Shown: positions 1 to 15,000, numbered from the stretch's first letter. The stretch is 64,000 bases of DNA from Batillaria attramentaria (GCA_018292915.2 JACVVK020000018.1:2128001-2192000), one strand, 5' to 3'. Notes: a model not told the origin generated them from the letters alone. Numbers and translations: made by a program.

Positions 1-3000
1 CTGGGCAGTGTGCAGGCAGCAAGAGAGCAGTTGGCACCTGTCACTGTTGTGTCTGCTGATGAAGGTGATCAAAAGAGTTCACATTCACCGTCTGGTGATG
101 CCAGCGACTCGGACATTGAGATCGTAGACACCAGCCTGACCGAGGCTCGTCCACCATCGCCAAAATTCTCGGCGGTTTCCCGACCACCATCCAGCCAGTC
201 GTCTTCGCAGTTACAGTCTTCCAGCCAATCGTCTTCACTGAGAAAAGCACAGGGTCAGCTTCACAGTTTCTCACAGTCCAGACGTCAGACACACCGTAAT
301 TCGGTCTCTCCCACAGTAAAATCCTCTCGTGAGCTGAGGAGCAACCGTATGGAGCCAGGTGTGAGGCGTGATGATGATGATGATGATGATGCCAACAGGG
401 GAGCCAGTCCAGTCAGTGAACATGCTGATGACATACTGCGGCAGTCTGGTAAATGACTAATTACTGTTAGTGCTAACAAACAGTACTGTCCTGCTTCTCT
501 AGTTGCGTTTTTTTATGAAGAATTACAAACCACAGCCAGTAGGGTTAATCGCATGTATATATTATATATGTTACTAGTACACACTTTTTCTTTCAACCTG
601 TTGCCTCTTTTTTCTTTACCAACATAAAATGTTTTTGTGGCAGGAGACCCTGCTTTTTTTCTTTTTTTTTTTAAGATTTGAAATTGAGTGCTCTGTGTTC
701 AAAGAGACTAAGTCATAGTTCGTTCAGTTGTTGAGTATGATGTCATGTGTCTTACTGAGCATGATTTGTTTTACTGAGCATGTGTTCTACTCAGTGTGCT
801 GTGTTTAAACTGAGCATATGTTCTACTCAGTGTGCTGTGTTTAAACTGAGCATATATGTTCTACTCAGTGTGCTGTGTTTAAACTGAGCATATATGTTCT
901 ACTCAGTGTGCTGTGTTTGAACTGAGCATGCGTTCCACTCAGTGTGCTGTGTTTGAACTGAGCATGCGTTCCACTCAGTGTGCTGCGTTTGAACTGAGCA
1001 TGCGTTCCACTCAGTGTGCTGCGTTTGAACTGAGCATGCGTTCTACTCAGTGTGCTGCGTTTGAACTGAGCATGCGTTCTTCTCAGTGTGCTGTGTTTGA
1101 ACTGAGCATGCGTTCTTCTCAGTGTGCTGTGTTTAAACTGAGCATGCGTTCTACTCAGTGTGCTGTGTTTAAACTGAGCATGCGTTCTACTCAGTGTGCT
1201 GTGTTTAAACTGAGCATGCGTTCTTCTCAGTGTGCTGTGTTTAAACTGAGCATGCGTTCTTCTCAGTGTGCTGTGTTTAAACTGAGCATGCGTTCTTCTC
1301 AATGTGCTGTGTTTAAACTGAGCATGCGTTCTTCTCAATGTGCTGTGTTTAAACTGAGCATGTGTTCTTCTCAATGTGCTGTGTTTAAACTGAGCATGTG
1401 TTCTTCTCAATGTGCTGTGTTTAAACTGAGCATGTGTTCTTCTCAATGTGCTGTGTTTAAACTGAGCATGTGTTCTTCTCAATGTGCTGTGTTTAAACTG
1501 AGCATGTGTTCTACTCACTGTGCTGTGTTTAAACTGAGCATGTGTTCTACTCAGTGTGCTGTGTTTAAACTGAGCATGTGTTCTACTCAGTGTGCTGTGT
1601 TTAAACTGAGCATGTGTTCTACTCAGTGTGCTGTGTTTAAACTGAGCATGTCTGTTTCTGTTTTCATCTGATGTGTCAGACGCTGGCCCAAGTCCAGACC
1701 CAGCATGTGTGGACGATGTTTGGGAAGGGTTTGAAGACATGGATGCTTACAACCCTGACATCCTTCTTGACCTTGACCCAGATGACAAGGTAAGTCTTCA
1801 ATCAGAATGTGACCCTGAGGTCGCTGAGATATTTTCAGTTATGTTGGGTATAGAACTGTTCTCTTCAGCCTCACCACATCAGTCACTGCTTGGATCAGGT
1901 ACGGACAAAACCAGGTCGAGCTTAATTTTTAGAGGTCAATTTATCACGCCATTACTGCACATACATGTATGTGTTTAAACCTGCTCTACACCCTGTTCCG
2001 TCTTGTGGAGGGTGATGTTGATTTCATCGTGTGTTTAAACCTGCTCTACACCCTGTTCCGTCTTGTGGAGGTTGATGTTGATTTCATCGTGTGTTTAAAC
2101 CTGCTCTACACCCTGTTCCGTCTTGTGGAGGGTGATGTTGATTTCATCGTGTGTTTAAACCTGCTCTACACCCTGTTCTGTCTTGTGGAGGGTGAGTTTA
2201 GAGATCAGTTCTGATTTTCCTGATGCAAACTGTTAAGGTCTGCAGACCGACTTCACAGAAAACACCCAACCAGAGACTGGAACCCCCAGCCAAGAAAGCA
2301 GAGTCTACTCCCACATCTACGAGAAGCAAAACAGACGATCCTGTCAGACAGATCACCTCCCATGAGCACACCCCCCTCACGGCGCCCGACACACCAACCA
2401 GAGCTCTTATCCACCTGGCCAAACAGATGCGGCGTCGTTTCTCATCTGAGGGTGACAAGTCATGTGATCACCTCCGCAGTCGTCAGGTCACACCAGAGAA
2501 AACGGCAACTCCATGTTCGTGGAGGGAAGTGAGTGTGCGACTGTCACCCCTACCCGCGTCTTTGTTCAAAACGCCCACATCATCATCAGGGACAACAACG
2601 ACAAAGACGCCACACCCTCAAGCTGCTCTGTCCAGGCAAGTCGGGTCACCAGGTTCTTGTGGACCTGTGGACAGGAAGTCAACATCACCTAGCGTAAAAG
2701 TTGTCTCCCCTCCTGGTGGTTTTATCGTGGATGAGGCGGAGCAGGCTGACGTCAGCTTTCTGTGGGCAGAGGAAAACGCACCAGACGAGGATGGTTTGCT
2801 TACGGGGGGCGTGCAGAATGTGGAACCTACACACGAGGTAAATTACAATTTGTGCAGACTGTAAACATTGGATGATTTTATTACCAGAGAAGACAATGGC
2901 AGGTTGTTATGACGTGTGACATTTCACAACATCTCAGAACATTTGGTGAACATTGATAAGCAGACGGTTGCAAACTGTTTTAAGAAGTGTTTCTTCACTG

Positions 3001-6000
3001 TACATCAAGATTGTGTCGAAGTGATCACATTGGCTTGGGTTGCTGTTGCAGTAGGATGAAGGTGGTTGCTGTTTTATGTATGTCCTGTTTTTAGGACATA
3101 CATAAAACATACATCTATACATCTATATATAATACATCTATATATAAGACAACATTCATTGAAACTAAAGTAAAACACTTGCACGTATCCATGCAGGCTG
3201 CGCCAGCCGTCACTCCAAAGGAGCGGCGACAAGTACCCAAGACAAAAAGAGGCATCGCAGCCTGGGTCCCACCCTCACCTTTCACACCGATGCCAGCCTA
3301 TGATGTCATGGCAACACCAGATCTAAAGGTATGTAACGTCAGACTAGTGTAATGACTAATGCTGACAGTGTAAATAAGACAAACATATCTCAGGGACTGG
3401 CAGGATTTGAACTTTAAAGATCTAAGCTCCCAACAAAAAGCTTTCCGAAGGGTGAAAAAATTTTACAGAGTGCAAGCACAGTCAACTCTGTCCAAGTTGC
3501 AGAGTTTTAGCGTCCCTGAAACCCCAATAAAAGCCAAGGGCAGCCTGATTGCACAGCTCAGTTTGTGTTTTGACACTGAACGAGAAAGATCGTGCAGCAC
3601 TCAACATCCGCTAGACACTGTAGCGACGTGTCTCGCTCACTGACCAAAAGCCAAATAATGTCACGGCAAGCTCGTGCTCTTGTTTTATCAGGGTCCACGA
3701 AGCGCTGAAAACTCTGCAACTGTGACAGAGTTGCCTGGATTATGCACAGTCGAAGGAGTCGCAGTTTTTAAAAAAATGCAATGTTTGCGGCTTTTTGCTG
3801 AGATTGTAGACCTTTAACTCTTAGGATCTTTGAGCATGTTCTGCTCAGGGTACATCTCTCGTCCTGTCAGATGACAAACCAATTCGATACATCAGGCAGA
3901 TGATTTGAAGATTCGGTCTCAGATGGTGCATATAATTATGCCAGTAAGATTTTCACTGACTGGCCGATTGCCTGGTTGGTTGAGAGCTGGATCAGTCAGT
4001 GGATTGGTTGATTAATTGACTGATTTCTGACAGGGCTTTCCTAAACGTTGTTGGCAGTACAGAGCGATGTTACAGAGCGATGGTTGATTTTGTTTCAGCG
4101 CGAGGTACAAAAGTTTGGAATCAAGCCCCTGGGCAAGAAGAGAATGAAGCTTGTGCTAAAAGACATCTATCACAAAACACATCAGTGTGAGTATGCTTAC
4201 ACCATCCACAACATCAACATGAACATGAAACCCTGACGATGAAGTTGACAATGCTAGAGAAATGTAGCTGCAACAATACACATAAGACCTACATGAAATC
4301 TAAAGCTCAGCTGATAAAGTACACAAGTACTTCTTTGCACAGTTTCCGCTGAGTTGTCCCATATGTAATACAGTCAAACCTGTGTAAGGCGGTCACCCAA
4401 GGGACTGGACCAAACTGACCGCCTTAGACAGGTGGCCGGGTTGTCCAGGAAGGCATGTCAACAGCTAGCATGTCACCCAATGAATACTCTAGCGGTGCAC
4501 GTGTTACGAGCTGACAACAGGGCTCGCCTAAAGCTCTCTATACACTTGAAAATACGTGTTTTGGGTCCTTTTTATTTTTTTTATTGCACACTGTTTGATT
4601 TCAAACAAACAGATCAGCAGGTGATCGACTGACGATGCAACAAAGCAACAACAAGCTTCCTGCTGAGACTGAGCGGATTCACGCACATTAACACGTCGTC
4701 GTCTCAATCGGAAGCAATAGAAATGACAAACAGGGTGACAACACCTTTAAATTCGTACACCTTGGAATTTGATCGGTTTACAAACACAAAGCTGACTGCT
4801 TCCTACAGACCTCGTACTGATTGCAAAGCAATCAAAAGGACGCCGCTAACGGCCACCCCCTCGCCCCCACCAATCCCCCGGCTATTCACTCGGAGGGGGA
4901 GGCGCGTGACAGTGAACCACGGCGGAGTTAATCCTGGATTGTCAAGCAGTTAGGCAGTCTGTCTTATCAGTTGAGAACACAGCAGGGGCCCGAAGGCGGT
5001 CACTACACAACAAAGTGACTGTCTTGTACAGTGTGAAAGGTCGTTTGGGACTGCCAAAATAGGTGGCACGACCGCGTTAGACAGTGACCTGGTTATACAG
5101 TGCATATATAGAGGGAAAACGCTCGGGGATCCTCTGGGGTGACCGAGTTAGACAGTGGCATGGCTTATACAGGTGATTCGCCATGGCAGGTTCGACTGTA
5201 CATGTACTGAGTCATGCTGGTGTGGAGTATCTGTGGGTGTATTTTCTCCATGTTTTTACATTTGTGTGCAGATGAAACAGACAGCGAATACGAAGATGTT
5301 GGTGACACAAGCCCTCCTCCAGATGTCTGTGACAAGCACGGGGACGGTCATGGAAAGAAATTGGTAGAGAGAGGACAGAAACCGAAACAGAAGAAGGCAG
5401 GTGTCAAAAAACAGAAAGAACAGGCTGCAGCAGATGTGAGGAAAGAAAACCCACCTGCAGCAAAGAAAACTAAAAGGGGACTTGCTTCAGCTACAACCGT
5501 AGTATTGCCTCCTCAAGAACCTCGTGAAGCCAAGATGACCGCCGGCAACTCGTCGGCTAGCGATTCAGGGCCGGACCAGGGGAAGCCAAAGAAAACCAAG
5601 AGAGGGTTGGCCTCAGGTTCTTCACATCCGTTAGGTCAGTTGGGTCACGAGTCACGACCTCATGAGGGACACAGGACCACACAAGGACCAGAAACTGTGG
5701 CACGTTTACAGACGTCACCAAAGAGACCTGTTGCCCAGTCACTTCATGGAGAATCGGATGTGTCCGAGTGTTGCAGTTCTCCAGAGAAAGACGCCATGTC
5801 TTCTTCCCAGGACTCTGATTACAGGTTTGTGTAGAGAATGTAGTATTTGCCAGCAACATTCCATGCTAACAGTTTCTTGTCTGATTACAGGTTTGTGTAG
5901 AGAATGTATTTGCCAGCAACATTCCATGCTAACAGTTTCTTGTCTGATTACAGGTTTGTGTAGAGAATGTAGTATTTGCCAGCAACATTCCATGCTAACA

Positions 6001-9000
6001 GTTTCTTGTCTGATCACAGGTTTGTGTAGAGAAAGTATTTGCCAGCAACATTCCATGCTAACAGTTTCTTGTCTGATTACAGGTTTGTGTAGAGAATGTA
6101 TTTGCCAGCAACATTCCATGCTAACAGTTTCTTGTCTGATTACAGGTTTGTGTAGAGAATGTAGTATTTGCCAGCAACATTCCATGCTAACAGTTTCTTG
6201 TCTGATAACAGGTTTGTGTAGAGAATGTAGTATTTGCCAGCAACATTCCATGCTAACAGTTTCTTGTCTGATCACAGGTTTGTGTAGAGAATGTAGTATT
6301 TGCCAGCAACATTCCATGCTAACAGTTTCTTGTCTGATAACAGGTTTGTGTTGAGAATGTATTTGCCAGCAACATTCCATGCTAACAGTTTCTTGTCTGA
6401 TAACAGGTTTGTGTAGAGAATGTAGTATTTGCCAGCAACATTCCATGCTAACAGTTTCTTGTCTGATCACAGGTTTGTGTAGAGAATGTAGTATTTGCCA
6501 GCAACATTCCATGCTAACAGTTTCTTGTCTGATAACAGGTTTGTGTTGAGAATGTATTTGCCAGCAACATTCCATGCTAACAGTTTCTTGTCTGATCACA
6601 GGTTTGTGTAGAGAATGTAGTATTTGCCAGCAACATTCCATGCTAACAGTTTCTTGTCTGATCACAGGTTTGTGTAGAGAATGTAGTATTTGCCAGCAAC
6701 ATTCCATGCTAACAGTTTCTTGTCTGATCACAGGTTTGTGTAGAGAATGTAGTATTTGCCAGCAACATTCCATGCTAACAGTTTCTTGTCTGATAACAGG
6801 TTTGTGTAGAGAATGTAGTATTTGCCAGCAACATTCCATGCTAACAGTTTCTTGTCTGATCACAGGTTTGTGTAGAGAATGTAGTATTTGCCAGCAACAT
6901 TCCATGCTAACAGTTTCTTGTCTGATCACAGGTTTGTGTAGAGAATGTAGTATTTGCCAGCAACATTCCATGCTAACAGTTTCTTGTCTGATAACAGGTT
7001 TGTGTAGAGAATGTATTTGCCAGCAACATTCCATGCTAACAGTTTCTTGTCTGATTACAGGTTTGTGTAGAGAATGTAGTATTTGCCAGCAACATTCCAT
7101 GCTAACAGTTTCTTGTCTGATCACAGGTTTGTGTAGAGAATGTAGTATTTGCCAGCAACATTCCATGCTAACAGTTTCTTGTCTGATAACAGGTTTGTGT
7201 AGAGAATGTAGTATTTGCCAGCAACATTCCATGCTAACAGTTTCTTGTCTGATCACAGGTTTGTGTAGAGAATGTAGTATTTGCCAGCAACATTCCATGC
7301 TAACAGTTTCTTGTCTGATAACAGGTTTGTGTTGAGAATGTATTTGCCAGCAACATTCCATGCTAACAGTTTCTTGTCTGATCACAGGTTTGTGTAGAGA
7401 ATGTAGTATTTGCCAGCAACATTCCATGCTAACAGTTTCTTGTCTGATAACAGGTTTGTGTAGAGAATGTAGTATTTGCCAGCAACATTCCATGCTAACA
7501 GTTTCTTGTCTGATCACAGGTTTGTGTAGAGAATGTAGTATTTGCCAGCAACATTCCATGCTAACAGTTTCTTGTCTGATAACAGGTTTGTGTTGAGAAT
7601 GTATTTGCCAGCAACATTCCATGCTAACAGTTTCTTGTCTGATCACAGGTTTGTGTAGAGAATGTAGTATTTGCCAGCAACATTCCATGCTAACAGTTTC
7701 TTGTCTGATCACAGGTTTGTGTAGAGAATGTAGTATTTGCCAGCAACATTCCATGCTAACAGTTTCTTGTCTGATCACAGGTTTGTGTAGAGAATGTAGT
7801 ATTTGCCAGCAACATTCCATGCTAACAGTTTCTTGTCTGATCACAGGTTTGTGTAGAGAATGTAGTATTTGCCAGCAACATTCCATGCTAACAGTTTCTT
7901 GTCTGATAACAGGTTTGTGTAGAGAATGTAGTATTTGCCAGCAACATTCCATGCTAACAGTTTCTTGTCTGATCACAGGTTTGTGTAGAGAATGTAGTAT
8001 TTGCCAGCAACATTCCATGCTAACAGTTTCTTGTCTGATAACAGGTTTGTGTAGAGAATGTAGTATTTGCCAGCAACATTCCATGCTAACAGTTTCTTGT
8101 CTGATCACAGGTTTGTGTAGAGAATGTAGTATTTGCCAGCAACATTCCATGCTAACAGTTTCTTGTCTGATTACAGGTTTGTGTAGAGAATGTATTTGCC
8201 AGCAACATTCCATGCTAACAGTTTCTTGTCTGATCACAGGTTTGTGTAGAGAATGTAGTATTTGCCAGCAACATTCCATGCTAACAGTTTCTTGTCTGAT
8301 CACAGGTTTGTGTAGAGAATGTAGTATTTGCCAGCAACATTCCATGCTAACAGTTTCTTGTCTGATAACAGGTTTGTGTAGAGAATGTAGTATTTGCCAG
8401 CAACATTCCATGCTAACAGTTTCTTGTCTGATCACAGGTTTGTGTAGAGAATGTAGTATTTGCCAGCAACATTCCATGCTAACAGTTTCTTGTCTGATAA
8501 CAGGTTTGTGTAGAGAATGTATTTGCCAGCAACATTCCATGCTAACAGTTTCTTGTCTGATCACAGGTTTGTGTAGAGAATGTAGTATTTGCCAGCAACA
8601 TTCCATGCTAACAGTTTCTTGTCTGATTACAGGTTTGTGTAGAGAATGTATTTGCCAGCAACATTCCATGCTAACAGTTTCTTGTCTGATTACAGGTTTG
8701 TGTAGAGAATGTAGTATTTGCCAGCAACATTCCATGCTAACAGTTTCTTGTCTGATCACAGGTTTGTGTAGAGAATGTAGTATTTGCCAGCAACATTCCA
8801 TGCTAACAGTTTCTTGTCTGATTACAGGTTTGTGTAGAGAATGTATTTGCCAGCAACATTCCATGCTAACAGTTTCTTGTCTGATTACAGGTTTGTGTAG
8901 AGAATGTAGTATTTGCCAGCAACATTCCATGCTAACAGTTTCTTGTCTGATCACAGGTTTGTGTAGAGAATGTAGTATTTGCCAGCAACATTCCATGCTA

Positions 9001-12000
9001 ACAGTTTCTTGTCTGATAACAGGTTTGTGTAGAGAATGTAGTATTTGCCAGCAACATTCCATGCTAACAGTTTCTTGTCTGATTACAGGTTTGTGTAGAG
9101 AATGTATTTGCCAGCAACATTCCATGCTAACAGTTTCTTGTCTGATCACAGGTTTGTGTAGAGAATGTAGTATTTGCCAGCAACATTCCATGCTAACAGT
9201 TTCTTGTCTGATAACAGGTTTGTGTTGAGAATGTATTTGCCAGCAACATTCCATGCTAACAGTTTCTTGTCTGATTACAGGTTTGTGTAGAGAATGTAGT
9301 ATTTGCCAGCAACACTCCATGCTTACAGTTTCTTGTCTGATCACAGGTTTGTGTAGAGAATGTAGTATTTGCCAGCAACACTCCATGCTTACAGTTTCTT
9401 GTCTGATCACAGGTTTGTGTAGAGAATGTAGTATTTGCCAGCAACATTCCATGCTAACAGTTTCTTGTCTGATCACAGGTTTGTGTAGAGAATGTAGTAT
9501 TTGCCAGCAACATTCCATGCTAACAGTTTCTTGTCTGATTACAGGTTTGTGTAGAGAATGTATTTGCCAGCAACATTCCATGCTAACAGTTTCTTGTCTG
9601 ATAACAGGTTTGTGTAGAGAATGTATTTGCCAGCAACATTCCATGCTAACAGTTTCTTGTCTGATTACAGGTTTGTGTAGAGAATGTAGTATTTGCCAGC
9701 AACATTCCATGCTAACAGTTTCTTGTCTGATCACAGGTTTGTGTAGAGAATGTAGTATTTGCCAGCAACACTCCATGCTAACAGTTTCCTGTGGTTCAGA
9801 CACCTTATTCATCTTACAGCTACTTTGGATCTTTCTCAGTTACATCCATCAAACTTGTAATGCTAACTCTGCGTTTGGCAGTAGCTTTGCTATTGCTTGT
9901 TTCTTCAGTTAACAGAACTTTTTCACTTTGTTACTACTGGAATTTGGCAGTTATTTGAAGGAAGAAGATATACCTGTGTACCAAGATATCATTACACTGT
10001 TTCAGTGAACGACCCGACATGAGCGTGTATGAAGAGGCAGGGGCAGATAATGATGATGACGACCTGACCCCATCACAACAGGTGACTTGCTCCGTACTCT
10101 TCATCACTTAGACATTGATAGCGTGTCTCATTGATAGCACGTCTCATTGACAGCATGTCTCATTGATAGCATGTCTCATTGATAGCATGTCTCATTGATA
10201 GCATGTCTCATTGATAGCACGTCTCATTGATAGCATGTCTCATCCAGGTCTTTTTCTATGACTGTAGTTTGTAAGTGTATAGTTTATAATGGGACACAAT
10301 ATTACCAGATGGGACACTATTTGGTATGTTTGGCAGTTTGCACTGTATCTCTTGATATGTGATGCACAGTATGTGCAAGTTTGATCTCAGTTTCAGGATT
10401 CTTTTTTTTTTCTTCTTCTTTTTTGCTGCCCCAACTCTTTGCCAGTTCCAGTGGTGTTCCTCCCAGGTAATGGGTGGAATCCACGGAGGGCTTGGAAGCT
10501 GGGGCAATTTTTTAAACATATTCTGCATGATGATGGAGATGAGGATGATGGTAAGATGATGCTATGGAGGTCCGTGTGGTTTGGGACTGGAGGACACGGA
10601 CGCACTCCACACTTCCTGTCATAAATATCCCGGCATTAACCAGGCCCGGGAACTACAGCACCTGCGGTGCCGGCCGTGTAATCATCCACATCATAAGACG
10701 TTTCATACCAAGGGGAGCACCCCCAAAGTCGCACCTATGAAGTGGGTGAATCTCGGCTGTGTGGCAACAGCCTCCCCATTGGGCCCATAGCACACCCACT
10801 CTGGGTAGGAGCCGACATAGGTAGGAAAAATCCCGCTTGCCTCGGCTGGGACTCGAACCCGGGTCTCCCGGTCCATGGTCTGAAGTGCTAACCACTACAT
10901 TACGGGGGGCCGGTCAGTTTGAGGATTCTTATTCAATGTCTCCTCGTATTTATTTGCAGCCAAACCTTCAGGACCTGAAACAGACTTTGATACAGTTCAT
11001 TCAGAGTCGGCCAGCTCTTCATGTCAAAGTGCTGACATACGAAGTGAGTGTATACACGTGCTAGTTATGTACACTCACACTTACTGCCTACATGTGAAGT
11101 GAGTGTATAGACGTGCTAGTTATGTACACTCACACTTACTGCCTACATGTGAAGTGAGTGTATAGACGTGCTAGTTATGTACACTCACACTTACTGCCTA
11201 CATGTGAAGTGAGTGTATAGACGTGCTAGTTATGTACACTCACACTTACTGCCTACATGTGAAGTGAGTGTGTAGACGTGCTAGTTACGTACACTCACAC
11301 TTACTGCCTACATGTGAAGTGAGTGTGTAGACGTGCTAGTTACGTACACTCACACTTACTGCCTACATGTGAAGTGAGTGTGTAGACGTGCTAGTTACGT
11401 ACACTCACACTTACTGCCTACATGTGAAGTGAGTGTGTAGACGTGCTAGTTACGTACACTCACACTTACTGCCTACATGTGAAGTGAGTGTGTAGACGTG
11501 CTAGTTACGTACACTCACACTTACTGCCTACATGTGAAGTGAGTGTGTAGACGTGCTAGTTACGTACACTCACACTTACTGCCTACATGTGAAGTGAGTG
11601 TGTAGACGTGCTAGTTATGTACACTCACACTTACTGCCTACATGTGAAGTGAGTGTATACACGTGCTAGTTATGTACACTCACACTTACTGCCTACATGT
11701 GAAGTGAGTGTATAGACGTGCTTTTTTTTTTCTTTTTTTTTTAATTTTTTTTTTTTTTTTCTCTTTTTTTTTTTTTTTTCTTCTTTTTTTTTTTAAAATT
11801 TGGAAAAAGTTCTAATTATCTCAACTGCCTCCGTAATGTCTCTTTTCTCTTGCAGTAGCATGGTTGAATCGTCTGCAAACTGTTGGATTTTTATCATTTC
11901 TGTTTTCCTAGCTGGGAGACAGATACCTTTAACCTTACTGTTCCGGACTTTGATGGCAAATACTTCTACAGCTAAAATGAAAGCTAGCGGTGAAAATGGG

Positions 12001-15000
12001 CAGCCCTGCCTTATTCCGCAATCTACGTCGATAGGTTCTGAAATCCACCCTCCATGGTTTACACTGCTTTTAGTTTCTTCCATCAAAAGCTTCACCCAGT
12101 TCTGAAAATCATCTCCAAAACCAAACAGTTTAAAAGTTTCCAAAAGGAAAGGTTTTGATACAGAATCAAAGGCTTTGGAATAATCCAGCGCCAATAGATA
12201 GCCAGATTTCTTGGTCACATTTAAGTATTGAATGGCATCATCTATACTTCTTATAACTGTTGCTATGTTTCTTCCTTTAATATAACCCACTTGGTCTTCA
12301 TTAACAAGTGTTCCAATCACCGCCTTCAATCTGTTTGCTAGAGTTTTTGCTAAAATTTTATAGTCGGTATTTGTTAGTGTGATTGGTCTCCAGTTATTCA
12401 GTTTGTCTCTCTCACCACCTTTATAAAGTAAGGTTATGATACCGTGTCTTTGTGTGTATGACAGTTTTCCTGTTTGATAAGCAGCATTAAATGACTTTGT
12501 TATAGTAGCTTTCAATTTGTCCCAGAAAAATTTATAAAATTCTACTGTTAGTCCGTCAGATCCCGGTGATGAACCATTCTTCATTTCTTTAAGTGCTTTT
12601 CCCATTTCAGTTTCTGTAACTACACCATCACACGTCGAGGCTTCTTTATTACCTAGCTTAGGAATAGTTGCATCATCAATAAATTTTAGCACTTCGCTCT
12701 GTATTCTATCTACCTCTATTTCAGTTTTTTGGCTGTACAGTTTCTTGAAGAAATTCACTTGTTCCTGTAGTACTTCCGTCTGGTCAGTAACAAGATCATT
12801 ATTTTCGTTTCTCAGTTGTAAAATAACTTTCTTTTTAGATCGGGCTTTCTCTAGGTTCAAAAAATATTTCGTATTTTTTTCTCCCTCTTGTACCCACTTC
12901 GTACGTGCTCGAATCTGGGCACCCCTAGCCTTTTCCGTTGCTAAAATTTCAAGTTTCTTCTTTACCTGTGTTACTTTTTCATACAAATGCTCAGTGGGGC
13001 TTGAGGCTACGTGTTTTTCCATATCATTTAGTTCATTTTGTAGTGTAGAATATTCATTTCTCTTGTTTCTTGCTTTTTCCTTACCATACTCTATACAAAA
13101 GTCTCGAATCTGAATTTTACACAGTTCCCAGTTAAGTTGCACATCTCCATCATGTGAGCATTGCGCTAACAGATTATTCAGTTTCTCAACAAATACTTCA
13201 TCTTTCAGTAAGCTGTTATTGAAACGCCAAAAACCAGGTCCTCTCTGAAAGGGCTTGTTGTTAATTTCAACTGTTACTGCTCTGTGATCTGTGTTTGGTA
13301 CTGACAGTATTTCGCTGGAGACACAGTGCTGCATAAAATGTTCACTAACTAAACCGTAATCCAGACGACGAGCTATAAATGGGTTGCTCCTCGACCATGT
13401 ATACTCTTTTTGTTCCTCGTGAAGACTCCTCCAAACATCACACAGATTTAGCGATACCATCATATCGTTAAATAGTTTTACTTCATTAGCTGCATGTGGT
13501 CTGCCGCAAATTATGTCAATGTTGTTGTTCAATACTGTGTTCAGGTCTCCCATCAAAATTATGTTCTCATCGGAATGAATCTCCAGGGTATTTACCAGAT
13601 TAGTAAAGAAAGTATGTTTTTCGTTTCCTTCATTTGGTGCATATGCATTAACTAGAAGCAGCTTGAAATTTTCGGTTCGCACCGATACTACTAACATTCG
13701 TTCGGTTCTTTTAACTAAAGTCACTTCTCCCTGAAAATGTTTGGAGATTAAGATCACTTCCCCTTTACTTCGGTGTGTTCCTACCTGATAAAATATTCTC
13801 CCTCCCCACTGTTTTTCCCAACTGACCACATCGCTTTCTAACACATGCGTCTCCTGTAAACAGGCTATGTCCACCTTCTGTTCTTTAACAAACTTAAATA
13901 AGGTATTACGTTTCATTTTGTTTTTCATTCCTCTAACGTTGAGTGTGATAATTTTTATCTCACTCATACACAAGGATGACAATACTAATCCAGTGCATCG
14001 TATTTATAAACACAATCAGTCTCGCAGTCCATGTCCGTGCATTGTCCGTAGTGCCGAGGCGCCCGAGTCACACGCTGGTCAGCAAAGCGAGTCGTGCTGG
14101 CCCGTGTCATTCTCCCCCGATTCTGACTGGCTGTCCGACATCTCCGCGTCCTCCTGCACTCGTGCTTGCTTGCCCGTGCGGTACGGCGAAGTCAAACCTT
14201 GCGGTGACCGGACTCGTTTGACTGAGCCCGAGCTTTCGCGTCTATACGCTTTCAGTTTTTCACGGATCCGCGAACGGCTTCTGTCAATACCTTCGTCTGA
14301 GTTGTGTTTGTCTGATTTGTCTTCATTATTGTCAGTGTTTGTGACATTCTGTGCTGTGTCTTGTGCATTCTGTACTGTGTCTTGTGCATTCTGTACTGTG
14401 TCTTGTGCATTCTGTACTGTGTCTTGTGCGTTTTGTGCAACTAATGGGCACTCTCTGTCACCCGCCTTGTGTCCGTCACAAAAACACTGGCGACACTTTA
14501 TCAAGTTTGAGCATGCGGCAGCACGGTGACCTTTTTGCATACATTTTCTGCATTCGATGTTTTGCTGCTGCTGTCCCTTCTGTTCTTTGTGGTACAAAGA
14601 GGCATTGAACCCTGCAATTTGTACAGTGCGCGGAAAAGGCTCTTGTGGCACGCTCACATACATAAACCTTCTGCCAGTTTTCCAATGAGTGAGCTTGCCC
14701 TGCTCATCCCTGTCTTTTTCAGCAATTATTCGTGAGCGCATCACTACACCTGGTAATTCCATCACCGCTCCTTTGATCTCATCGTCTGACACCGAGAGCG
14801 GCACGTTGCTGATAATCAGCTTCGTTGCGGGAACTTCCCGACTTTCTCCGCCCACAGACGAGACCAGAAAGGGATTCTTTTCCTTGACTGTGATTGTCAC
14901 ACCTCTCAACACGAACCCCTCAATCAAAAGTTTCTGTCTGACCCTGTTGTCTCTAGCATACAGCCTCCACAGACCGCCAATTTTCTGAGCACCCTCCATA

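Noticed and set aside
865..1740. Open frames of 291 and 252 codons on both strands
   Set aside because: 12-residue periodicity of the 36-bp array; both strands are open, which marks a repeat artefact.
5811..9790. CRISPR-like appearance of regular repeats
   Set aside because: No unique spacers, no cas genes, and the host is a eukaryote; it is a minisatellite.
5739..9812. 1357-codon open frame on the minus strand and several long plus-strand frames
   Set aside because: They are periodic translations of 63/66-bp units, lengths divisible by three, with no splice, start or codon signal of their own; only the terminal residues overlap the antisense of SLX4 exon 5.
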